From the NCBI RefSeq assembly GCF_017654505.1, contig NC_054569.1, positions 3,325,415-3,389,414 on the forward strand: 64,000 nt of DNA, in the 5' to 3' direction. The notes below the pieces were generated by a model. That model had not been told where the DNA came from. It saw nothing but the letters and a program-made list of their open reading frames with translations, and did no database searches. The DNA comes from Polyodon spathula. Lineage: Eukaryota; Chordata; Actinopteri; Acipenseriformes; Polyodontidae. This document shows, one piece after another, positions 47,988 through 59,700 of this stretch; within the stretch, counting starts at the first letter, position 1; every line of letters starts with the position of its first letter. The position numbers were made by a program, and so were the translations under genes.

Positions 47988-48781
47988 GAGAGACTCTGGT
48001 ATCTTAGCAACAGTTACACCCGCCTTCTGTGATAGGTGATAGGTCAGCTACACACCCGAAGGGGTATCCCTCGCAGGGTGACTGGGTGCGTTGCCTTTCA
48101 ATCAATAAGCGCTTTGTTTGGAGCGGGGGATAGATTGTTTCATTTGCGACCACAGATTGTAATTTAAGGTAACGCGCCTATTTTGGGAATCAAGTTAATT
48201 TGCTCAAATGCAGTGTTGTTTTTTTTCTAGATGAGGGGCTGTGGTCAGCATTAGAAATGGCATTGCTTGCTGGTTGTCTGCTGTGTGGCTCGGTCGAGAT
48301 TGTATTTTCAGTAATTTTAGGATTTCCATGCAGTAGCGTGCTTATTCTTGACTCACACAGAGCAACATAAAGGTCGAACTGTGGCTAGCAGGAAGGAGGA
48401 AAAAGCATGAAGGTGCCCTTTTACAGGGGACTGTAAGCAAACTGGACGGTCAACAATGCCTACTTTATCTCTACATTGCAGAATGCAGTGAACAGGCTCC
48501 AAGGCGTTATATGTTGTGTGGAATTGAATATCATCGCGGGGCACGCCTTTAAAAGGAATAATAGGTGTCTTACTTGACAGGCATCTCAAAAAGATCCTTG
48601 ACAGGCATTATGGCTTGATTGCAGACTGGTAACCCCTGTCCAGATAGCTGTCAAGTTGTTGTTTTGTACTGGTACCGTTTACTGTTTATCAAATGATTGC
48701 TGACACGCAGGTGTATAGTGTCCTTGACAAGTACGTCATGTTTTTTATCCTTGACAGGTCTGAGAATCTGCAGCCTGGAAA

Positions 48782-48847
48782 ATGCCGCCCAAGAAAAAGG
48801 GAAAAGCAAAGGGGAAGAAGGGAAAGAAGAAGAAAACATCTGATGGT

Positions 48848-48897
<50 letters not shown>

Positions 48898-50738
48898 AAA
48901 AACCAGCACACAGCTCTCTATCCAAGGAGAAATAGTAAACGAAGATGAAAAGTCATTGAGAAACTGCAAACTCACAGTTTTAATAACAGCTATACTGTTT
49001 CGGCTAGCTAGCTACGTCTACCAAGAAAAGAAGGCAGGAGCCGAAACATTGTAGCTAATTATTAAAATAATAGTTCTCAGTTTATCAATTACATTTCTTC
49101 TTCATTGTGTGTGTGTGTGTGTGTGTATGGAATCACGACTTATTCACCAACGCTTGGGTTAATTTCTCTCATTGTTGTCTGCGGTTCCTGTTCTCTGAAG
49201 ACAATGGATTGCAAGAGAAGTACAAGCGCAGCACTCTGGATGTGGCCGTGCTGAAGCAGCACCTGGGTGAGAGATCAATGCATTCTTTCCATTGTCATTA
49301 CAAAGTGAAGGTTGTCCTTACGTGCAGACATGCTTGCGTGCATGCTGTACAGAAACTCCATGGCGAGGAACTGCATGACAGTTACTGAGAGTCACGGCAA
49401 TACAAAGAGGGGAGATGGGCAAGTCAGCCCAAGTTTTTAAAACTTTCTCACATATTTAAATGAATGATTCCTTTCATCTAACTTGACTGTTTGTGTACAT
49501 ATACCATGATTTTTGTCAGATGTACTATTACTGTGTATGCATTTACACTATGTGAACAGAACCTTTAATATTATATGAATACATGCATTCAATACTGTAT
49601 AGACCTACAGCATGGCGATGTTGGAGAAACTTCAGGGCATTAATAACCTGGAGTTATTGATGATCAATTCACTAAACTGTATATAACAGAAATTGTCATA
49701 AAATAATAAGTTGATTTTATCAGGTAAAACTGCAAGAAAATGAGTTGTCTTCTTTAGTGCACATGTTTGCCTGCTTATTAGTTCCTTTAGTTTTCCCTTC
49801 AGAATTGTGATTGGTTGTTTTGAAGTGAGATGATTTAGTTACTTGCTGTGCTGTGCTGTGCGTGTGTGGCCCCTCTCTGTAGCCCTGCGGAGGGATGTAG
49901 TGAGACAGGCCCAGGCTTGCAGTCACAACCTGAAATCCAGACTGGCTGTGCTGGAGCAGGAGCTGGACGAGGAGCGCGAGGACAAGAAGGATATCAACGC
50001 AGGTGAGCTGAGGGCAGTGAAGCGACTCTTAGTGAACTGAAACTAGCCTGGCCACTGCTTGTTTCGCTTCAGAGCTTCTTCAATGTGAGCTCCAACGAAG
50101 GAAGGGACCTTCAAATCGAAACAGCAACTGCGTTGTTTTTAAAAGGGGCTCTGATTCATTCCCCCTCTCCCTGTCCTTCTCCCTGGCCCCAGACCTGACT
50201 CGACAGTACAAGACCATGCAGATGGAGACAGGGGTGAGAGTTCATCAGCTGGAGATTGAGGTCAGCCGGTTACGCCAGCAGCTCGGTACGTCCTCAACTA
50301 CCAGCCAGAGACGAGCCGGAGATCACAGCTGAAACGCTGCCTGAGCCCCACAGCCCCCCAACCTAACCGGCAGCCACTGCAACGGCATGACTAGACTGAG
50401 TCAGCATCACAAAAAGATTCTCAGAGTATCCCACGGCATGAATAATCGTGTTAAGTTTCTTAGCTGTGATGCACTTAATAATGCATATGTGTGTTTTTAT
50501 ACACTGTATAATTCCCATACATGGTTTGAGCATTCTTAAAATGAACCCCTGTATTCGTACCCCCTGCCTCCAGCTCTGTGCCAGCAGGACCTGCAGTGCG
50601 AGCGAGAGGAGAAGCAGCGCACAGTGCAGGAGAAGGACGCCACCATCGCAGAGCTGCAGGGCAAGATCGACAACATGGAGACAGACTATGAGAGGATCCT
50701 GCATGTGAGTCAGCAAAGGGCCCAGACACTGATGGTTG

Positions 50739-50802
<64 letters not shown>

Positions 50803-51279
50803 GCAATGCAGGGTTCAAAGAAGGTGGCTGTTGAGAAGGTTAATATGGATCGATGTTCTGCCCCTGAATCTTCAGCACACTTTTAATGTGTATATCCCCA
50901 CCTGCAGGATGTAATGCTACATGACAACCAGACTAAACTTCACAGATCAAAAACCGTGTTCACAATTATGCTCTAGATGTTGGAGAACTGAAGACTTCTG
51001 TTTATTTCTGCTGCATGATCCCCACTGTGCTGTCACCGCCCCCCCCCAATTCTACCTCACTCTTTCTAATTCTACCTCTCCCACCCCCCCCTTTCTCGCT
51101 CTCTCTGTCTCTGTCTCTCTCTAATTCTACCAAACCCACTACTCCTTCAGGACACTCTTGACAGCCTCCTGTCCCGCCTGGCTGAGTCCAAACTGCGCTG
51201 GGTGGATGAGAGCACCGCACTGCACTTTGACAACAAGGAGAGGCTGGCAGACTTTGGGCTCAACCCGTTGGACATCTGA
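48782..51279 (+). CDS. drc12: Dynein regulatory complex subunit 12 (CCDC153), complete
   Basis: DRC12/CCDC153 is a small coiled-coil component of the nexin-dynein regulatory complex of motile cilia and flagella. Exons are 48782-48845, 49201-49266, 49883-50002, 50193-50285, 50574-50704 and 51151-51279. All have GT-AG junctions, and most introns interrupt in phase 1. The product is 200 residues. It starts MPPKKKGKAKGKKGKKKK, as in the Lys-rich human N-terminus, and continues as heptad-rich helix (LKSRLAVLEQELDEEREDKK, VHQLEIEVSRLRQQL, ATIAELQGKIDNMETDYERI). It ends HDTLDSLLSRL...FGLNPLDI, like the human HDSLDRLL...FGLTPPGSL. The human protein is about 210 residues. The exon 1 donor (GTAGAT) is weak and is followed at once by a (GA)n tract. 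Divergent cbl agrees with human order. Confidence 0.9.
48857..48894. repeat. (GA)n microsatellite in drc12 intron 1
   Basis: About 19 GA dinucleotides beginning 11 bases after the exon 1 donor. A (GT)n of about 10 units also lies at 49107-49126. Confidence 0.95.
50742..50802. repeat. (TTA)n microsatellite in drc12 intron 5
   Basis: About 20 uninterrupted TTA/ATT trinucleotides, 38 bases after the exon 5 donor. Confidence 0.95.
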
Positions 51280-51701
51280 CCCCTCTCTGACCAGCGCATG
51301 GGCACCCGGGAGCCAGGTGACCTGGGGCAGACAACACAACACTTGCAACCCCTAGGAAGGTTCACTGAGGAATAGGAAAACACATACCACAGTGTGGTAA
51401 AGCACAGTGAAACACAGTACAAGAAAGTATCCCCAGAACCATTCGGACACATGAAGTGCATTGCTTATTCATGATAAGTATTTCAAAGTGCTGCCTGTAA
51501 TGTAGTCTGTCCCCCCAACCCTTAACAGGCAATGTGCTTTAGTCTTACAATGTACCTTGAGCAATATCACCCCCTGTTAGTACCACTACTGAGAGCACAC
51601 AGCAGTTCAGGGTAGCAGATCATGAGGGTTCAAGAAACACAGCGATGTACCGCGACTGTCTGCGAGAAGCTGAGAGGCTAGTGTCTGATCTTGCGTTTGA
51701 A

Positions 51702-51707
51702 AATAAA
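51702..51707 (+). terminator. Probable drc12 polyadenylation signal
   Basis: AATAAA lies about 420 bases after the stop codon, and a U/GU-rich stretch (TCTGTTTTTGTTGTTTTTT) begins at about 51721, the usual downstream element. A second AATAAA occurs at 51860. Confidence 0.55.
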
Positions 51708-51879
51708 AACCGTACTGAGCTCTGTTTTTGTTGTTTTTTTTCCCCCAAGGACAATGATAGTTCTGGACGAGGTCTGTGGTTCTGCTAATTTCAGAAAACC
51801 AGAACACATGCAGTTTTCACTAGCATGAAGTGAACACTAGATGTCTCTTTCAACCCAGAAATAAATTAAAAAAAAAAAG

Positions 51880-53260
51880 ATTCACAGACCTTTGGATTTC
51901 ATTTTCTTTGAGCTTAATCTAAAATCTGCTCAGATTTCCTGCTGTAAATCACGGTAAAAGCAGAGCTAAGTGGAGTATGAACAAAGGCATGTTTAAGAGA
52001 AAACTTTAGGAAGTGAATAGAATAATTATTGCAAACACGGCGTGGGAACAAATGTGGTCTTTCCTATATCTGCAAGGGGGGTGTTGCTGGGGGCTCTACT
52101 GGTTTAAGGGTTATATATAGTGATTTCTTATTTTTTATTATGTGCTACAGCAGCATCGGTGGAGGTGAAGGAGATTGAGAACGACAAAGGAAATAACAAA
52201 GCAGTCCCTGCAGGGGAAGGACTGAGCCGATAAGATCAGGGTGCACATTGAGATGCTGCTGAGGCCAGCCTTGCAGAATGGGAACATGTGAGTGCTGTGA
52301 ACAGCGACACACAGAGTTATCCGGTGGTTTTGATATTATCTTCTTCAGTGCAAGCCAGTCCGAGCTCAGAACGGTGCGTTTTGGTAGATAGCATCATCTC
52401 ATCCACGGACATAGCTAGAAATAGATTTTTACTGTGGCAAAAATCACATTTTTGTCTAAAGAAACCTGCATGTCCTTTTTATGTTACGAAGGTGATGGTT
52501 CTCATCTTATAAAGCCTGGAATTAATGCAAACTGCAAAGCAATACAAGTCGCTAACTCTTTTTACCCAGTGATCCACCTTGAATAATGTTTGAAATTTCA
52601 TGACCTAAAACAAAAAAATAGGATCCGATCTGAGTTCACTGGAGTTGGATCATAAAAAGATGTTGTGTTAGTCAGATCTGGATCTGTAATCTTTGATCCA
52701 AACTTCTGTACAGCCTGAGATCACAATAATGTTACAAGGAAATGGCAAATAAAAATAATAATAATATTATTATATAATATTATGAAAACGTGTTGATTAT
52801 GCCACTCTTAAAAATTCAAGTGGGCACATTATTACAAAAAAAAAAATAATAATAATAATCTTTAGATATGTTTTTGTGCTTTTTTTTTCTTTAAAAAATG
52901 TACCAGCTGATTTTTACAGAGACGGCTGCCTCAGTTGCATCAGTGTTCGCCCCTGTCATCTCTAATTGCATGCTTGTGGTGATGTGATCTACCGCTGAGC
53001 TCCAGTAAAGACAGCTGCTGAAATCGGTTTCAGCCTCACAGAAGCAAGTGAAGAAACAAACTCGGCATTCCTTTACCAAGAATATATTAAAAAAAAAAAA
53101 AACAAACAAAAGATTGTACTTTTTATAAACAAAACGTGCCATTTCCGTGGCTCAGAAACACATTGAATATGAATTCCTTCAATCATTCTTTTTTCTTTAC
53201 ATTACTCATGATTGTTTTGGGACCGTGGTACTTCCTGTATTTCCCACGGAGGTTCTTTGT
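51880..53260. other. Intergenic region, no gene recognised
   Basis: No conserved protein is visible. A small acceptor-preceded frame at 52151-52233 is discussed as a finding. The stretch also holds AT-rich runs and ATT/AAT repeats around 52755-52860. Confidence 0.55.
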
Positions 53261-53261
53261 A

Positions 53262-53600
53262 TCATCATCCATCCTTCCTTTATCTGTAACCGCTTAATCC
53301 TATAGAGGGTCGCGGTGAGCCGGAGTCTAACCCGCAGACTCAGGGCGCAAGGTAGGACTACACCCTGGACGGGACGCTAGTCCATCGCAGGGCAACTAAG
53401 GGGCAATTTAGAGAGGCCAATCTACCTAGCCAGCGTGTCTTTGGACTGTGGGAGGAAACCGGAGTACCCAGAGAAAACCCACATGAACACGGGGAGAACA
53501 TGCAAACTCCACACAGACAGACCCCTGAGAACGGAATCGAACCCAGGACCCTGGAGCTGTGAGACAGCAGCGCTAACCACAGCGCCACCGTGCAACAGGG
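53262..53600 (+). mobile_element. Dispersed repeat common in fish genomes
   Basis: Sequence such as TAACCGCTTAATCC, GGGTCGCGGTGAGCCGGAG, GGACTGTGGGAGGAAACCGG, AGTACCCAGAGAAAACCCAC and GCGCTAACCACAGCGCCACC follows a repeat consensus I know from many ray-finned fish, in the usual order. I do not assign it to a class. Its Pro/Cys-rich frames are not genes. Confidence 0.75.
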
Positions 53601-53762
53601 ATATTTGTATTTCTCCAGTCCCCCAACCTTAACCCTAGTCCTTAACAAACCACTAGAACATAACCTTGTTTAACTGTGTGTAGATTAGGGTGAATGAGAG
53701 CTCTTGAGTTTTTTCTTGCTTGCTGGCTGTTTCCATTTGCCTGCTAGGTTTGTACTCAGTTG

Positions 53763-56700
53763 CTAATTGGAGTTGTGTTGTGCTGCTCTGCTGTTACAGT
53801 GGGCCAGCTGTGTTCTCGGGGCTTGCTCTACCACAGCGTGAGCACCGGGCCTCCTCAAACTAGGGTACATGGGTTCATATACAGAGTCGGATTGTTCTGC
53901 ATCAGCTTTCTTACCTGTAAAACAAACAAAAACAGATTCGTTTCTGCATTCATTTTGCTGCAGCCTGCAACCCTGATCAAGGTTAGGAGAAGGACGGCAC
54001 ACACACAGTGCAGTCGAATGCAGTTATAATAATAATGCAACACAGGCATGCAACTAGCTGTCTGCTAAAGCACTCACCACATCTCTGCTGGGATTTGTGT
54101 GTGATGAACGCCAGGATAACGACGACAATGAGAATGGCCGCACTGCAAGGAACCGCAATCAACAGCAGCTTGTTGTTGTTGTTGCTTTCAACACACAGAG
54201 GAATATCTGTAAAGAAGAAGAACACATTCATTTAGGAAGCTAACAGCAGTACAGTAATGCTGCGGAAGTCCAGCTGGGCTGGATGATGCAGTGAGTTCAT
54301 GAAGAAGGGTCAGTCCAGTCCTAGGAGGCCGGCGGGTGTTTAGGAGGAGATAAAGGAGGGGCGTTTAGCATAATGTTGGCCCACTTAGGAATAATGTGGG
54401 AGAACCATTTGCACAGCTTCCAGAAAATCAATTGCTTTCTCAGTTCCGGTATGGGGAGCATGTATTTTGCATATTGCATTTGCATGATATTGAATGAGCC
54501 AGCCCTCTCTCCACCGTTTACATGCAACTCCGGTAGTGTACTGAATACAAACCATTCATGCACCATCTTCTGGGAGAATTCCACCAGTATGCTACGTACT
54601 GCAAAATGGACATCTAGTATCCTGCATACTCAGGCATTTACCACCTTGCCAATGCAACAACTCAGAAATGCAGAATATGGCCGATTATATGGAAGATTTT
54701 CAGTTCATAAAGATTTTTTTTTTATTCTACATACTCAAAAATACCTTCATTTAAAACGCACGTAAATGTGGCTCTTACCAGCAAAGGCTACCTCCTCTGT
54801 GCTGATAGCGTTGCTGACCACGCAGGTGTAGAAGTTGCAGTGGGGGGGTCCTGGGTTCGAGAGGGACAGATTGGCGGAGTTGTGGAGGAGGATACCTTTC
54901 TGGTACCAGGAGAAGTTGAGGCTGGTCCCCTGCAAGGCTGAGCAGGAGAGGACCAGGCTGTGCGTGGGGTCTTGAGGACGGGTGTGCCTGGTAATTGAAG
55001 GTGCAGAGACGGGGACTGGGGAACAAAAGAACCCATGTCATACACCCGGACTGCAATCCAGGATAAACAAATCAAGGGTATAATAAAGAATGGGTACCTT
55101 CCACAGTGAGGGTTACTTCTGCCTCTACTTCAACCCCCTTCATATCAGAGACCATCACTTTGTACAGCCCTGTATCAGACAGGCTGAGATTGAGGAGCTC
55201 CAGAGACCCATTGAGGTAGCGGGCCCGGTCCTGGTACTGCGGCAGTGGAACCGGAGGACCGCGGTTCTGGTCGTAGCGCAGGATCCTCCGTGTGCCTGTT
55301 CCCTGTTTCACACTCCACGTGACGGACTGGGGGGAATCCACTGGCGAGCTCACTGTGATGCGCACCCCCAGACTGACCGCATCCCCCACCCGGGCAAACA
55401 ACTGGGGTCTCTCCGCTGTCACCTCCACCGAGTCGGAGCCCCCTGGAGAGAGAGAAGGCAGGAGTACGCACAGTGCACATGTAATACTAGAGCAATAACT
55501 TGTGAGTGCATTGGGGTGCTTACTGGCACTGTGCTGTCACTCTTCCTTTAAGATATTAACGGAGTACTCTGGAGTGTTCCGTGACGTGTTTGAGAACCAC
55601 GGGGGCTCAGTTACAAAATGACAGTAATGCGTCCTGAATAGATGTATCTCAGATATGGCANNNNNNNNNNNNNNNNNNNNNNNNNNNNNNNNNNNNNNNN
55701 NNNNNNNNNNNNNNNNNNNNNNNNNNNNNNNNNNNNNNNNNNNNNNNNNNNNNNNNNNNNNNNNNNNNNNNNNNNNNNNNNNNNNNNNNNNNNNNNNNNN
55801 NNNNNNNNNNNNNNNNNNNNNNNNNNNNNNNNNNNNNNNNNNNNNNNNNNNNNNNNNNNNNNNNNNNNNNNNNNNNNNNNNNNNNNNNNNNNNNNNNNNN
55901 NNNNNNNNNNNNNNNNNNNNNNNNNNNNNNNNNNNNNNNNNNNNNNNNNNNNNNNNNNNNNNNNNNNNNNNNNNNNNNNNNNNNNNNNNNNNNNNNNNNN
56001 NNNNNNNNNNNNNNNNNNNNNNNNNNNNNNNNNNNNNNNNNNNNNNNNNNNNNNNNNNNNNNNNNNNNNNNNNNNNNNNNNNNNNNNNNNNNNNNNNNNN
56101 NNNNNNNNNNNNNNNNNNNNNNNNNNNNNNNNNNNNNNNNNNNNNNNNNNNNNNNNNNNNACCATTTAACTGAGGAGTTATTTAAAGAGCGATTGTTTTT
56201 CTGAATAAAATTAAGGCTAACACTTTATTTTGAGTGGCATATTTTTTTTTTACTGAAGCAGAAAACTACCCAGTCTTAAAAAACATGCCTATGAAATCTG
56301 AGCTCAAAACGGCAGTCTAATGATAGACACACACACAGCATGGCATAGCTATTGACTGCTTCTTAACATGCAACTAAACTTCAGCACATGGTTACATTTT
56401 AAATTTAAATAAAGTGTTACCGAAGTTTTAAATTCATTAAAAAAAAGTTCTAGATCTCAAGAGAACAGCAACATTTTAAGTTCTATGAATACAAAGGAAT
56501 GACAGTAAAAAAAGACTTGCTTTTATTAATTAAAGCTGAGTGAATAGGGCCAACCCTGCAGACACTGAGAAAGACTTGGAGCCAAAACGTTGGTCTTTTC
56601 ATTTCTTTGAGTGTTTCTGAACAGAGGGTGGTGCGACCTTTCTACTGAATCAACCGAACCCCGCATTTGAATGGAGACACTGTTGGAAACTGTTCCCCAC

Positions 56701-59700
56701 GTGATGGCGAAAGTGCAGGGGAAATCTCTCAGCTGTCTTTCCACAGAGAGCAAGCAGGTGTGCTCAAAGCAGAGTGAATGGGTCCCCTAACCGCTCAGCT
56801 TCTTTCCTGTCTAACCAACCCACTGCCATGCTGTGCACATGACCCAGGAAGTGAAACAGTGACAGATTTCCTGAAAACAAAGCATGCAAACTGATAACTT
56901 TCTTTAACCTTGTATAGTAACAGAAGCTATGTTTTAAATGAAAATATGTGTCTGCTACATGGTATTACAAACCTGCATTCGAAAGCTATATAGTGAACCA
57001 CATTAATAACCTTTCATGCACCATGACCTCATATGAGGATGCCATTTCCCCATAGAAAGCAATGGAAAGCAATATTTCATACAGGAAAGAGTTAATGTTC
57101 CTCTCCCAACACTCACTTTGAATGTTCTGCCCCATCTGGCTAAGAGTAAAGTGACAGCATGGAGTCACAAAGGCTAGTATGGCACTGTAGCTACACAGAA
57201 AGGGTCTTGAATGGAAAAGCCAAAATAGTTCCCTGGGTTTTCACTCCAGCCAATCACACATTCGGCAAGAAGATAAAAGCCATCAAAAGTGTGAAATATA
57301 ACACTAGGATATAGAAGCAGTTTATTAGAGAACCCTAGCAGAACTATTAGCAGGAAACAGCATTTCCAGTAGCACAGCAGACAGGAACTCAGCGGTAGAT
57401 GGTAAAGGTCGTTGAGTCTCTTCTCAATAACATGATCACTCTGCAGTGCAGCCTGCCCTTGTAACATTCATCAGATAACGAGAAATAATCTCAAAACAGC
57501 TAATGGGGCAGTATGATTCACAGACCATGCATGCTATAGTGGTTGGCTTTGGTTTCCTGTTTGCAATTGCAAGAAGATTATGCAACTTTGATTTTATTTT
57601 TCTTTTAGGTCATGATTTGTTTTATTTATTTACTTATTTTAGAGGTATTATAATCCATACTGCAAAAGCTGTGGGCACAATTCAGAACCAACATAACCTG
57701 CAAAATGAAACATATAGCTGAGTAAGGAGCAGCGTGTATTTAGATGCAGCTACAGAAGAATAAAACACATTAACAGGCCATGTCTCAGTTGCAGGAAGGA
57801 GCAGCTGGGTTAATTCTTGCTGGTTTTATTATGTTTAGATTGCTTTTGACCTCAAAAAGCCATGAGTTTCCATGAGTGACAGCGCTGTATCTGTGACCAC
57901 TGTGACCAACGGTTACCCGAAACCAATCCTGTCCTGCACGATGTCTTGCACATATTCAGATTCTGTTTTAGCAAAACTTCCATTTTAAAAGCTCAGCAGT
58001 GGTGTCGGGGTGCTGTCAGTCAGAAAGCTCCCCACTGGGGTTTTTATTTAGTTCCTCTGTCCAACGTTGCGAATCAGAAGAAGGGGTTCTTTTTGAATGC
58101 TTCCGAACACTGTTTACACAAACTGAAACATTTTGGAAGGCCTGACTAAGAAAAACTAGTAGTTTTGGGGGAGTTTGAAAAAAATTGAAATAAAGTGTGT
58201 GTGCTTGTGCCTGTGTGTGTGTGCGTGTGCGTATGTGTGTGCGTGTACGCTTGTGCGCGTGTGTGTGCCTGTGTGTGTGTGTGTGTGTGTGTGTCGCTTT
58301 ATCAGTCATGTTTCCCGGAACATCACAAGCTCTTTATGAAAAGTGATTGTGTATCAACTCTTAAACCTCTGGTTCAAAGAAGCAAGCTGGCATGAAATGT
58401 TTCAGTCTGTCAAACCACTTGGTGCAGCGCTGATGGGAGCCACTCTGTGCAAAACCACAGCCAAACCCCAACCCCGAGGGAAATTACCGGAAAGAGCCTT
58501 TTAGTGTGTTAAGATACTTTTAATGAAATGAACCCAGTTGTGCCCTTGTGTAAACAACAAGCCGCATCTGCAGAGCAAAGCCACAGTTAAAATAGAGAAG
58601 AGGCGTGAAAGACATGCTGTGTACAGCACTTTAAAACAAACCCCTTATATTCTCATACATTTCATATTGTCATCCTGTGATATTTATGTGAGGCAATGAT
58701 TCTGTACTAAGGTCCAATGGCAGGGCAAGATTAGCTGCTATGGTTCAAGAATACTACCATATAATATTTTCATATTTTTTGTTGCCAAGAAGCAACTGAA
58801 AGAAAGTAATAACTTATGAATACATCGAAAAACAAGGCACATACATTTAGCTGAATGTTTGGTTAAAAACAGTTTTTTTTGTTTTTTTTTAATTAATTAA
58901 ATCAAGTTTGCAGTTCATGGAACACATATCAGGTCTTTTAGGGAGAGTTTAGTGGTTTATTCTCAAAACTGATTCTTCTAAAACATTCCTTAACGTTCTG
59001 TGAATTGGGTTTATGCTGTTATACATTAATGTTGATTTTTTTTTTTTAACTAAACTTTTTCTCGCCTGCAAAGTTTGCAATTATTTTCAGACAAGACATG
59101 AGCAATGCAGAAATAATATGCAGGTGAGCTAATTATTCATTGTGTAACATTTAAATACACATTGCACACATATTTGTTTGAATGACATTTTTCTAGATGG
59201 TTTTTAATGAAAGCATCCTTTAATTCATGAATAACTTTGTGAATAGCGCTTGTACTGTTTATTTCATTTTTTAAATTATTTTTATAAGGCAGTTGTGATA
59301 TATTCGGTATGATGTTTTTATTTTTATTTTGTATTATTTATTTTGTAATTGCGTTGGCAGTGCTTTTGATGTAGTCATGCTGATAAAGCATCTTTAAAAA
59401 TGAATTGAATTGAATATTGTGCAATATTGAAACTGGGAAATCATTGATGAAACTGTTATCAAACTGAACTTCAAAAATTAGCTTTAACTTTTGTTTAGAA
59501 AATGACACCTTATACTTACTAGTATATGTAACTAATTAATTAATCATTAATTAAAATAATAATGCATTTATTCATTCATTGACCAGATGATATAATTAAC
59601 AACAAACAAACACAAATATATATTTTTAATAAATCAATATCATTTTCTACCCATTATAATAATATATAACACATCCAATTAAAATGAAAAAATGAAATCC

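Larger units (their letters stand above)
46413..48781. promoter_or_regulatory. Divergent cbl/drc12 upstream region with CpG-rich core
   Basis: The 2.4 kb between the two start codons is CpG-rich next to cbl (46270-47360), with GC-box-like GGGGGCGCGCC/CCCGCCCC strings around 47325-47350. It contains the GC-rich minisatellite, a TATA-like string on the minus strand near 46920 (CTATTTATGG), and an RFX X-box at 47974-47987. A possible drc12 leader exon could end at AAG|GTAACG near 48168 and splice to CCTTGACAG near 48758; this is a guess from motifs. Confidence 0.6.

Noticed and set aside
53358..53648. 96-residue minus-strand frame
   Set aside because: It lies within a dispersed fish repeat.
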